Origin: JBNAGF01 sp049801055 | GTDB taxonomy: Bacteria > Pseudomonadota > Alphaproteobacteria > Rhodobacterales > Rhodobacteraceae | Reading direction: 5' to 3' | Length of the DNA stretch: 64,000 bases | NCBI RefSeq assembly: GCF_049801055.1 | Contig: NZ_JBNAGF010000002.1 | Location: 124,001 to 188,000 of the forward strand | In this document: in pieces, positions 53,209 through 63,263 of the stretch | Layout of the letters: every line of letters starts with the position of its first letter | How positions within the stretch are numbered: the first letter of the stretch is position 1 | Notes under the pieces: generated by a model | What the model was told of the DNA's origin: nothing | The model's input: the letters and a program-made list of their open reading frames with translations, nothing else | Database searches by the model: none | Program-made: the position numbers and the translations under genes

Positions 53209-54981
53209 CTATCGAGCCAGCAGGTGACCCTCGTGCGATTTCAGAGCCTTACGCACTGTTTTTGAAAGGTTCTCCGTAGCGCCGAACAGCTCCGGAAACA
53301 ACTGGTTCAGCTCCCGTTTTGCCGGATCCCGGGAATCCCAACCCGACACACAGGCGGGGTCAAGGCTCTCGGTTTCAGCGCCTTCGGCATAGATGACTTC
53401 GTGCCGGTCAAACAGCAGGTGATGATAGCTGACACGCTCCAGCCCCGAAGCCGGGCGGACCGAGATATCGTCGACCAGATGCTTGGCGGCAACCAGCACC
53501 TCATTCTCGCCGAACAGAAGTTCAGCTTTCCAACCGCTTACAAGCATCTTGTGTTGTGGCGAAATCATCAGGTCACGCCGTGTACCATAGGCACCCGCGC
53601 GAATTCTGATCGGGCGAAGCGTATCACGCGCCGGCACTTGCCTGCCGCCAGTCCAGCGGATCGCTTGCGGACCGTTGTCCCGGGTCAGCACCAGATCACC
53701 TGCCTGCAGGGTTTCCACCGGTCGAGGGCCGTCAACCGTTTCGATCAGGGTTCCGGCTACAAAGCACGGCACCGGTGGCACCTCGGACAATCCGGTGTAG
53801 AAATTCGCATTTACCGTTCCGACGGCATCGCCATTTTCGTCCACGAGCCCCTGTTCCCGGACAATCGACGTAACCTGACCGTCCACAAAAGTGGCGTTGA
53901 GCGCAAAGACCATTTTGCCTTCCGGCAGCCCGCTGAACGGGCTCGCATCACGCGGCGGACCAATCAGGCTTTCGACTTCGTCATTGGTCGTAAAAAAGGA
54001 ATCCCCCTGTTCCACGGCCTGACCCGAGTCACTTTCCGTGGCGCCGGATTCCTTGACCTTTGAGCCGTCCTTGACATCGAATTCATAGGTCACGCCGCCC
54101 CGTGTGACCGCGACACGGGTAAAGATGACCTCGTCGAAATCAAACTCGCCATCGGACCGTATCGAGCTGTTCAGGATGTCGATCTCGACAATGTCAGTGG
54201 GCAGAAACGGCTGTTCTTCGACCGATATTTCAGTTGTCACGTCATTGTCCGGAGATGAGACATCGTCGAAAAAGGCGACATGATCGCCGTTGAAATACAG
54301 CGTCGTGACATCGTCGGAATCGTAAAGGCGCACTGGTGTCAGGTCAAAGCCGAGGTCGGGATTCGGGTTGTTGTTGGCGCCGTTGAACCCGGGTCCTGCG
54401 AGGGTCCAGTTCGAAGTGTCGGAAATGGCGGCGATCGCCCCCTCGCCACTGATCGGGTCGGGCAGAGTATCAAACCCGTCGAAAACCATGAAATCGTGGT
54501 CACCGTCGATGATGATCGCACCATTCTGCTCTGTCAGACCGGTTCCGTTCAGATTTGGTGTGGCCCGGTTTCCGCCATCGGCTTCGTTTCCGATTACAGC
54601 AATGAAATTTTCCGGTGTTACGTCATCACCCACCCGGGTGCCTTGAAAGGCCCACATCATTTCATTGCCCTGGGCTAGCATCCCACCGCCCTGAATATAG
54701 TCGATGCTGCCGGAGGCCGACCCGCCGAGATCACCGGTCTCGGTGACAACGGCGCCGCCGCCGGGGGTCATTTCCAGTGTCAGAACCGTTCCGGCGGCAA
54801 TCCCGCTGGCCGGAACTGTCCATTCGATCAGCTGCTCACCAGCCAGGAAATTGGATCCGTTCCACTCACTGTCAGTGAAATAGATGACTGCCTCCGGGGC
54901 GATCGCCTCGGTGGTGACAAAAGCAACATCTTCGTTGTCGGCATCCCAGCCGACAAACATAAGGGCACCCGGGGCCAGCAT
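53209..54981 (-). CDS. Hint-domain protein with acidic N-terminal region
   Basis: The 590-residue protein has about 400 residues of acidic, beta-rich, Gly/Asn/Asp-rich sequence that I do not assign (it opens MLAPGALMFVGWDADNEDVA, then YFTDSEWNGSNF). A C-terminal Hint domain follows (about 405-550): PCFVAGTLIETVDGPRPVET, LVLTRDNGPQAIRW, LMISPQHKMLVSG. No N-terminal signal is present. Roseobacter Hint proteins of this kind are often exported by type I systems, but no GGxGxD repeats are visible. The start at 54981 has AAGGA 9 bases upstream. Confidence 0.8.
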   Translation of the reverse strand: MLAPGALMFVGWDADNEDVAFVTTEAIAPEAVIYFTDSEWNGSNFLAGEQLIEWTVPASGIAAGTVLTLEMTPGGGAVVTETGDLGGSASGSIDYIQGGGMLAQGNEMMWAFQGTRVGDDVTPENFIAVIGNEADGGNRATPNLNGTGLTEQNGAIIIDGDHDFMVFDGFDTLPDPISGEGAIAAISDTSNWTLAGPGFNGANNNPNPDLGFDLTPVRLYDSDDVTTLYFNGDHVAFFDDVSSPDNDVTTEISVEEQPFLPTDIVEIDILNSSIRSDGEFDFDEVIFTRVAVTRGGVTYEFDVKDGSKVKESGATESDSGQAVEQGDSFFTTNDEVESLIGPPRDASPFSGLPEGKMVFALNATFVDGQVTSIVREQGLVDENGDAVGTVNANFYTGLSEVPPVPCFVAGTLIETVDGPRPVETLQAGDLVLTRDNGPQAIRWTGGRQVPARDTLRPIRIRAGAYGTRRDLMISPQHKMLVSGWKAELLFGENEVLVAAKHLVDDISVRPASGLERVSYHHLLFDRHEVIYAEGAETESLDPACVSGWDSRDPAKRELNQLFPELFGATENLSKTVRKALKSHEGHLLAR

Positions 54982-55159
54982 GACGGTCCGTCCTTTCGCG
55001 CGAGGGTTTGGTTGCAAGCTTAAACTACCCTGCGATCATTGCAGGATCTTGTCCTCAGATTGTTCTTTTAGTGACGCATTCCAAGAATGAAGACAAATCC
55101 GGTGGTCAAGGTCGGGCGGGAATTGTAAACCGGAAACCCGAATGGTTTGGGGGATGAAC

Positions 55160-55579
55160 ATGTCGGACACAATCATCGCCAGATGCGAAGCCAAGGGGCT
55201 GCGCATGACAGGACAGCGCCGGGTCATCGCCCGTGTGTTGCAAGAGAGCGATGACCACCCCGATGTCGAGGAGCTGTACGCGCGGGCCAGTGCGATGGAT
55301 GACGGCATCTCGATTGCGACGGTCTATCGCACGGTTAAGCTGTTCGAAGAGGCCGGAATTCTCGAGCGCTTGGAATTTGGTGACGGTCGGGCCCGATATG
55401 AGGATGCCGAACGGGATCACCATGACCATCTGATCGACATGAATTCGGGTGAAGTCATTGAGTTCGTTGACCCTGAGATCGAGGCTCTTCAAGAGAAGAT
55501 CGCCGCAAAGCTCGGTTATGAACTGCGTGGTCACAAGCTCGAGCTGTACGGCGTTCCAAAGCGCAAACCTAGTCGTTGA
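55160..55579 (+). CDS. Fur-family metalloregulator (Fur/Mur type)
   Basis: The 139-residue protein has the Fur winged helix (TGQRRVIARVLQESDDHPDVEELYARA, recognition helix ISIATVYRTVKLFEEAG). The metal-site element is HHDHLIDMNSGEVIEF (His87, His88, His90, Glu101). Classical Fur has CxxC in that segment; here the positions are Asp93 and Ser96, as in alphaproteobacterial Fur/Mur proteins that respond mainly to manganese. GGGGG lies just upstream of the ATG. Its end overlaps the convergent hypothetical gene by 11 bp. Confidence 0.88.
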   Translation: MSDTIIARCEAKGLRMTGQRRVIARVLQESDDHPDVEELYARASAMDDGISIATVYRTVKLFEEAGILERLEFGDGRARYEDAERDHHDHLIDMNSGEVIEFVDPEIEALQEKIAAKLGYELRGHKLELYGVPKRKPSR

Positions 55580-55979
55580 CGGCCCTCTCGTCGCAATAGT
55601 TCTGAGCCTGAGCAATCGACAGTTGGTTGCCGACGATTTCGACCGAGTTCGACATCGACTCCACAGCTCCTCCGGGCGGTGGGTCGAGCGAGAACTGGAC
55701 CGACGGGCGCGTGCTGCCACCGGAACTGGGGCCGCGGCCGCGCCATACAAAGATTCGCGTGCTGGCCGGTTTGCCGAGGATCGCACCCGCATACTGTCCG
55801 GCTCCGCACCAGTAATCCGCAGCAGACGGGCCTTTCAACGAAATCACTTCGATAATCCCATTGGGAAGCTGGGTTGTATCATGGCGGGAACCGTATGTTG
55901 CCAATGCCGACAGTGGGGCCGATGAGAGGGCCAATGTCAGGCCCATGGTTCTCAAGACCTGCGTGGGTGCGAGTTTCAT
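55569..55979 (-). CDS. Secreted protein of unknown function
   Basis: The 136-residue protein has a signal peptide (RTMGLTLALSSAPLSALA, cleavage near residue 27). The mature domain contains IEVISLKGPSAADYWCGAGQ, STRIFVWRGRGPS and SIAQAQNYCDERA, with two cysteines that may be bridged in the periplasm. I do not recognise a named domain. It overlaps the Fur-type gene tail to tail and is divergent from the DMT exporter. Confidence 0.68.
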   Translation of the reverse strand: MKLAPTQVLRTMGLTLALSSAPLSALATYGSRHDTTQLPNGIIEVISLKGPSAADYWCGAGQYAGAILGKPASTRIFVWRGRGPSSGGSTRPSVQFSLDPPPGGAVESMSNSVEIVGNQLSIAQAQNYCDERAVND

Positions 55980-56119
55980 CTGATGTCCTCCTGTTGTCTT
56001 CTGATACGGCTCAGTTCCGCGATCGGATCACCCGGATTGTCCGAAGAGTAGGGCTCTTGAACATGCAGCCAATTGCAGTCATGGATTGCGTGCACCTTCC
56101 CGAACAGGATGGATACCCG

Positions 56120-58334
<2,215 letters not shown>

Positions 58335-58376
58335 AGACTGCTGTGCTAGCCTCTTCCAACCGGACGAGGAGGCACA

Positions 58377-58883
58377 ATGCTCGATATCATCGAACCATCG
58401 ACGCCGGATCAGCTCAATGCTGTCCGGCGTTTGTGTTGGGATTACAGGGATTTTCTGCTCTCGGTGGAACCGAGCGACAAGGAGGTCACCGCCACGTTTT
58501 ATCCGCGAGATAAGTATGCAGAGCTGATGGAGCGCCTTGAGCAGGAACATGCGCGACCCAACGGGGCCATTCGTCTGGCCCGGAAAGACGGAAACCCGGT
58601 CGGATGCGGTATGTTTCGCACGCTGGAACCCGGCACTGCCGAGATCAAGCGGGTTTTTGTCAACGAGGCTGCGCGCGGAACCGGCGCAGGCTTTGCCATC
58701 ATGACCAACCTGATCAATCAGTGCCGCGCGGATGGGTTCAATCGGATCCTCCTGGACACAGGATCCGAACTGGTCGCTGCGCAAAGGCTTTATCAGTCGA
58801 TGGGCTTCACGCTGCGAGGGCCATATTACGATGTTCCGGACATCGCAAAGGACGTGCTTGTTTTCTACGAAATGCAGCTTTGA
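58377..58883 (+). CDS. GNAT-family N-acetyltransferase
   Basis: The 168-residue protein has the GNAT core: IRLARKDGNPVGCGMFRTLE, EIKRVFVNEAARGTGAGFAI (acetyl-CoA pyrophosphate loop), ILLDTGSELVAAQRLYQSMG and FYEMQL at the end. AGGAGG lies at ideal distance from the ATG. The substrate is unknown. It follows eno by 42 bp. Confidence 0.88.
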   Translation: MLDIIEPSTPDQLNAVRRLCWDYRDFLLSVEPSDKEVTATFYPRDKYAELMERLEQEHARPNGAIRLARKDGNPVGCGMFRTLEPGTAEIKRVFVNEAARGTGAGFAIMTNLINQCRADGFNRILLDTGSELVAAQRLYQSMGFTLRGPYYDVPDIAKDVLVFYEMQL

Positions 58884-58895
58884 CGAAACCGGTGG

Positions 58896-59183
58896 TCAAA
58901 GCCCTTCAACCAGCATCAGATCGGTTTGCGCAGCCTGCTCACGTACGGTCTTGGCTGCGGTGTATTCAGGGGACTCGTAAAATTCTCGGGCTCTGTCCAT
59001 GCTGTCGAACTCAATCAGGATGTTCAGCCCTCGCAGGTCTCCTTCGCGATGATCCGGTGCCGGGTTCCGGGCCAGAACACGTCCGCCATACTGCTGGATC
59101 GCGGGGCCGGACATTGCCTTGAACTCTTCGAATTTCTCTTTGTCGTGAACCCGAATATGGGCGACCAGATAGGCTTTAGGCAT
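58896..59183 (-). CDS. DUF1330 family protein
   Basis: The 95-residue protein is a dimeric ferredoxin-like alpha/beta barrel: KAYLVAHIRVHDKEKFEEFK, GPAIQQYGGRVLARNPAPDH, LIEFDSMDRAREFYESPEY. This is the standard DUF1330 pattern; function unknown. It is convergent with the GNAT gene (12 bp) and divergent from the HAD gene. Confidence 0.9.
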   Translation of the reverse strand: MPKAYLVAHIRVHDKEKFEEFKAMSGPAIQQYGGRVLARNPAPDHREGDLRGLNILIEFDSMDRAREFYESPEYTAAKTVREQAAQTDLMLVEGL

Positions 59184-59272
59184 TTCTTTGCTCCCTGTCA
59201 GACCGGATGGATTGGCAAGACCCGGTCAGTTTCGCATCATCCCCCGTAATTCTGAACGGAGTCGGCAACACA

Positions 59273-59950
59273 ATGATACAGGCAATGATCTTTGACGTCT
59301 TTGGCACATGTGTCGACTGGCGAAACTCGGTGGCCCGTGCGGTTGCAGAGATGCTGCCCGATGTGGATGCACTGGCCTTTGCGGATGCCTGGAGGGGTGA
59401 ATACGATCCTTCAATGGCCAGAATTCGTGACGGGCAACGCGGGTATGTTCCGCTCGATGACCTGCATCTGGAGAACCTGCACGCCGTGGCCGACAGATTT
59501 GGGGTCAATGTGCCGGATACCCGGCTTTTGAACACCGCATGGGAGAAACTGGATCCGTGGCCGGATGTGGTTGCGGGGCTTGGCCAGCTGAAGTCGCAGC
59601 GAATCATCGCGCCGTGCTCCAATGGTTCGATTGGTCTGATGACCCGTCTGGCCCGGTATGGTGGCTTGCCTTGGGACTGTATCTTGGGCGCTGATCTGGC
59701 GCGGGACTACAAACCCCGGCCAGCGGTGTATCTTGCCGCCTGTTCCGCGCTTCGCCTGCCTCCGCGACAGGTGATGATGGTTGCCGCCCACAACAGTGAC
59801 TTGCACGCGGCGCGGGCGGTCGGGCTGGCAACCGGGTTTGTTCCCAGACCGACCGAACACGGCTCGGGTCAGACCCAAGACCTGCAACCAGACGGAAATT
59901 GGGACATCATAGCGGCCGATTTCGAGGATCTGGCTCGGCAGCTGAAGTAG
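59273..59950 (+). CDS. Haloacid dehalogenase type II
   Basis: The 225-residue HAD hydrolase has the nucleophile Asp in MIFDVFGTCVDWR (Asp8), LDPWPDVVAGLGQLK, motif II Ser in IIAPCSNGSIGLM, motif III Lys in DYKPRPAVYLAAC and motif IV VAAHNSDLHAARAVGL. The Asn/Ser pattern and the length fit L-2-haloacid dehalogenases, which release halide from short 2-haloacids; related enzymes act on phosphates. The ATG is chosen by homology; the Shine-Dalgarno sequence is distant. Confidence 0.87.
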   Translation: MIQAMIFDVFGTCVDWRNSVARAVAEMLPDVDALAFADAWRGEYDPSMARIRDGQRGYVPLDDLHLENLHAVADRFGVNVPDTRLLNTAWEKLDPWPDVVAGLGQLKSQRIIAPCSNGSIGLMTRLARYGGLPWDCILGADLARDYKPRPAVYLAACSALRLPPRQVMMVAAHNSDLHAARAVGLATGFVPRPTEHGSGQTQDLQPDGNWDIIAADFEDLARQLK

Positions 59951-59997
59951 GCACAAGTCGTCCGCCTCGGATGAGCAATGCCCAAGTCAGTCTGCGG

Positions 59998-60450
59998 TCA
60001 GGTCAATCTCTTGCTCATCAGCAAATACTTTGCCCGCAAACAAAAGCCCGCGCGTTCGTAAAGCCGCTGCGCGGTTTCGTTCTCGCGGTTGACCTCAAGA
60101 TGGATGGCGCAGACACCGGCTTCGGCCAGTGCCTTGGGCAGATCGTGCAGCACTTCTGAGGCGATACCGCGGCCTCTGACCGCGGGGCGAATATAGATCT
60201 CATCCAGAAACGCATCCATGCCGCCGAATTCTACCGACCATCCAAATGTGATGATGGCGTATCCCAGAGGGGCACGGGCAGGGCCGATCAGGTATATGCA
60301 ACCATGCGGAATCCCTTCCAACAGCGGCAGGAGGGCAGAGCGGCGCTGATCTTGGTCCTGAACGATTCCTTCTTCGGAATGGAAGGCGGCGACCAGCGAC
60401 AGGACACGATCGAGATCTTCCGGCCGGGCAAGGCGCAATGCGGCGCTCAT
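59998..60450 (-). CDS. GNAT-family N-acetyltransferase, coupled to nucleoside hydrolase
   Basis: The 150-residue GNAT protein shows LRLARPEDLDRVLSLVAAFH, GYAIITFGWSVEFGGMDAFL, EIYIRPAVRGRGIASEVLHD (CoA loop) and HLEVNRENETAQRLYERAGF. Its ATG overlaps the stop of the nucleoside hydrolase (ATGA, 60447-60450), showing translational coupling. The substrate is unknown; the pairing with a nucleosidase may be functional or accidental. Confidence 0.86.
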   Translation of the reverse strand: MSAALRLARPEDLDRVLSLVAAFHSEEGIVQDQDQRRSALLPLLEGIPHGCIYLIGPARAPLGYAIITFGWSVEFGGMDAFLDEIYIRPAVRGRGIASEVLHDLPKALAEAGVCAIHLEVNRENETAQRLYERAGFCLRAKYLLMSKRLT

Positions 60451-61388
60451 AGCCGCGACAGCCGCTCGGTCAGCAGGGCAAAGAACCCGTCCGCATCCAG
60501 ATCGCCTATGAAGATCGCATTTGCAGGCCGATCCGTAACGCCCCACCAGTCGGCAACCGTCATGCCACGGGTCAGTTCGGAAGTCGTCTCGATTTCCACG
60601 TTAATGTGACGCCCCGAGAACAGTTCGGGTTCGAGCAGATATGCCGTCACACAGGGGTCATGCAGCGGAGCGCCGAGTGAGCCGTATTTTTCCTTGTCGA
60701 ACCGTTCGAAGAAATCCGTCATTTCCGCAACAGCGGTCCCGACCGGCGTTCCGAGTGCGCGGAAGGCATCGTTGCGGTCGCGGGTGACCAGAGCTTTGTG
60801 GGTCACGTCGAGCGGGTGTACAATGATCGGCGCGCCGGATTTGAACACGATGTCGGCAGCTTCGGGGTCGACATAGATGTTGAACTCTGCCGTCGGGGTG
60901 ATGTTGCCCACTTCAAAGTAAGCCCCGCCCATCAGGACGATCTCCTGAACCCGTTCGGCAACATCAGGCGCGCGCTCAAAGGCGGTTGCAATGTTTGTCA
61001 GTGGACCCAGCGGACAAAGAGTGACCGTTCCCGGTTCTTCCCGACGCAAGGTTTCGATGATGAAATCGACTGCGTGACCGTCGGCCAATGTCATCGTCGG
61101 CTCGGGCAGAACCGGTCCATCGAGCCCGGTTTTTCCGTGCACGTGTTCCGCAGTCACCAATTTGCGCGTCAAAGGAGCGTCACAGCCCGCGTAGACCGGA
61201 ACATCCGTGCGCCCCGCCAATTCGCATACGATGCGGGCATTGCGTGCAGTCAACGACAGCGGAACATTGCCCGCAACAGCGGTAATACCGAGCACATCCA
61301 GGTCGTCCGGACTGGCCAAGGCCGTCAGGATCGCCACAGCGTCATCCTGCCCTGGGTCGGTATCGATGATGATCTTGCGCGCGCTCAT
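60447..61388 (-). CDS. Inosine/uridine-preferring nucleoside hydrolase
   Basis: The 313-residue enzyme cleaves the N-glycosidic bond of nucleosides. The calcium site DTDPGQDDAVAIL (residues 9-21) is complete, with ITAVAGNVPL, TLCPLGPLTNIATAFE, IVLMGGAYFEVGNITPTAEFN (substrate loop) and PLHDPCVTAYLLEPE (catalytic His/Asp). The ATG at 61388 is supported by the start of homology. It is first in a two-gene operon with a GNAT gene. Confidence 0.92.
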   Translation of the reverse strand: MSARKIIIDTDPGQDDAVAILTALASPDDLDVLGITAVAGNVPLSLTARNARIVCELAGRTDVPVYAGCDAPLTRKLVTAEHVHGKTGLDGPVLPEPTMTLADGHAVDFIIETLRREEPGTVTLCPLGPLTNIATAFERAPDVAERVQEIVLMGGAYFEVGNITPTAEFNIYVDPEAADIVFKSGAPIIVHPLDVTHKALVTRDRNDAFRALGTPVGTAVAEMTDFFERFDKEKYGSLGAPLHDPCVTAYLLEPELFSGRHINVEIETTSELTRGMTVADWWGVTDRPANAIFIGDLDADGFFALLTERLSRL

Positions 61389-61484
61389 GTGTTTCTCCGC
61401 TGATTGAGCGGTGAACCTACTGACCACAGCGCAGTTGTCCAGAAGGCGATTGCGCCGCGGCAGCTTCTGGCCCATTTTTGCGCC

Positions 61485-62363
61485 ATGACAAAGCCCGTAT
61501 TCATCCATGCCGGCGCCCATCGGACCGGCACAAGTTCCTTTCAGCAATGCCTTTTTACCAACATGAAAGTGTTGGGAGATCTCGGTTTTGATCTGGCTTA
61601 CCCCGGTCGCGACGGCGTTCCCAAGGGCCGCTTGCGCCTGCGTTTGCCGCGCCCTCGCCACGGGCGCAAACGGATACCGCAATTCGCTGACTGGCTACGG
61701 CCGCATCTGGAGCAGTTCAGCCCAGATCCAGACCGGGCCCTGATTCTCTCCGAGGAGAACATTCCCGGCCCGATGCGGCATTTCTCGGACGGAAAGTTCT
61801 TCCCGGCATCGGGAAAACGGCTCGAGACACTTGCAGAGGCGCTGCCCGGTCCGCCACGGCATCTGATCTATGTCGTGCGGTCTTACGATCAGCTCTACGT
61901 ATCCGGCTATCGCAAACGGGCTGAGGATAATCCGGTGCCGCCCTTTGCCGAACTGGTGCCTTTCTACATGCAAATTGATCGCGGCTGGCCGGAGCTGATT
62001 TCCGATGTCGTCGAATTTCTTCGCCCGCAGCAGGTGACGGTGATCCCCTACGAGCGGCGTGGCAGCAATGTGGATCTGCTGCGCGTTCTGGTGCCGGAAC
62101 TTGCCGAAGCTCCGCTTGCGGAACCCGAAACGACGCTGAACCTGTCAGCGACCGACGCTGCGCTTGAGGCCTTGCAGGCACGCTATCGCGCAGGCGAGGA
62201 ACTGACGCGAAAGCAGTGGCAGGGGGTCATCGCTGAACATGCCCATGACCGCGCGCCGCGTGGTGTGGCAGCGTTTCCCGAGGCGGACCGAAACCGGCTC
62301 AACGATCGCTATCTTGTTGACCTCGCCCGATTGTCGGAAATGCCGGATATCCGGTTCATCTGA
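61485..62363 (+). CDS. Sulfotransferase-like protein
   Basis: The 292-residue protein has a PAPS 5'-phosphosulfate-binding-loop-like start (VFIHAGAHRTGTSSFQQCLF, residues 5-24). A possible 3'-phosphate-binding segment follows (LIYVVRSYDQLYVSGYRKRA), with a helical C-terminus. Roseobacter genomes carry several such orphan sulfotransferase-like genes, perhaps for surface glycans. No signal peptide or glycan genes are nearby. It is divergent from the nucleoside hydrolase. Confidence 0.7.
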   Translation: MTKPVFIHAGAHRTGTSSFQQCLFTNMKVLGDLGFDLAYPGRDGVPKGRLRLRLPRPRHGRKRIPQFADWLRPHLEQFSPDPDRALILSEENIPGPMRHFSDGKFFPASGKRLETLAEALPGPPRHLIYVVRSYDQLYVSGYRKRAEDNPVPPFAELVPFYMQIDRGWPELISDVVEFLRPQQVTVIPYERRGSNVDLLRVLVPELAEAPLAEPETTLNLSATDAALEALQARYRAGEELTRKQWQGVIAEHAHDRAPRGVAAFPEADRNRLNDRYLVDLARLSEMPDIRFI

Positions 62364-62375
62364 TCAGATTGGCCG

Positions 62376-63197
62376 TCAACCGGATGCCCGTTCATCCAGT
62401 TTCACCCGATCCCAGAGCGCATCCATCTCTTCGAGGTCGCTTTCCTGCGGGGTCTTACCGCGATCCGCCAAATGCGCCTCGATCCCGGCAAACCGGCGAG
62501 TGAACTTGGCGTTGGTCCGTCGCAGCGCGGCCTCGGGTTCAATGCCGAGATGGCGCCCAAGATTGACGATGACAAATAGAAGATCACCGAATTCGTCTTC
62601 GAGTGCATCCATGTCCTTCAGATCGCGGGCTTCTTCCAGCTCGGCGGCCTCTTCGGTGATCTTGGCCAGCACATGAGAGGCATCGGGCCAGTCGAACCCG
62701 ACCCGCGCGGCGCGGTTCTGCAACTTGTAGGCGCGCAGCAAAGCGGGCAGGTTGGCCGCAACGCCATCCAGCGTGCCCTGCTGTTTCTTTCCGGCCCGCT
62801 CTGCGGCCTTGATCGCCTCCCAGTCGCGTGTCTGCTGTTCCGCAGACTTGTCTCGGGTTTCATCGCCAAAAACATGCGGATGCCGGGTGACCATCTTGTC
62901 GGACATGGTGCGGACGACGTCCTGAAACGAGAAATGCCCGGCCTCCTGCGCCATCTGGGCGTGAAACACGGACTGGAACAGCAGATCGCCAAGCTCGCCT
63001 TTGAGCTCATCCCACGCTTCGCGCTCGATCGCATCGGCCACCTCATAGGCCTCTTCGATGGTGTAGGGCGCGATGGTAGCGAAATCCTGCTCTATGTCCC
63101 AGGGGCAGCCCGATTGCGGATCCCGTAACCGCCGCATGATCTCGAGCAGTCTTTCTATCCCTGCGTCAGAGTCGTGGATCAACGCATCGTCAGCCAT
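62376..63197 (-). CDS. mazG: Nucleoside triphosphate pyrophosphohydrolase MazG
   Basis: The 273-residue protein has two MazG repeats: LLEIMRRLRDPQSGCPWDIEQ with EEAYEVADAIE and ELGDLLFQSVFHAQMA, and in the second half ITEEAAELEEA with DEFGDLLFVIVNLGRHLG. The ExxE and ExxD residues bind Mg. It hydrolyses NTPs, including damaged ones and possibly ppGpp-related pools. I use the ATG at 63197, behind AGGA; starts 5 and 12 codons earlier are possible. Confidence 0.94.
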   Translation of the reverse strand: MADDALIHDSDAGIERLLEIMRRLRDPQSGCPWDIEQDFATIAPYTIEEAYEVADAIEREAWDELKGELGDLLFQSVFHAQMAQEAGHFSFQDVVRTMSDKMVTRHPHVFGDETRDKSAEQQTRDWEAIKAAERAGKKQQGTLDGVAANLPALLRAYKLQNRAARVGFDWPDASHVLAKITEEAAELEEARDLKDMDALEDEFGDLLFVIVNLGRHLGIEPEAALRRTNAKFTRRFAGIEAHLADRGKTPQESDLEEMDALWDRVKLDERASG

Positions 63198-63263
63198 TGC
63201 AGCGGTCCTCATTCCGGTGTCAGATGCATCCATTCCGCAGCTTGGTCAAGGAGTCCACCCTCA

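Noticed and set aside
53184..53209. GGCTGC / GCAGCC hairpin between the EEP and Hint genes
   Set aside because: Six-bp stem, 14-base loop and no T-run; may be chance.
55029..55045. CCTGC-GATCATT-GCAGG palindrome upstream of the Hint gene
   Set aside because: Single copy with 5-bp arms; it resembles a Fur/Mur box only loosely, so I do not call it.
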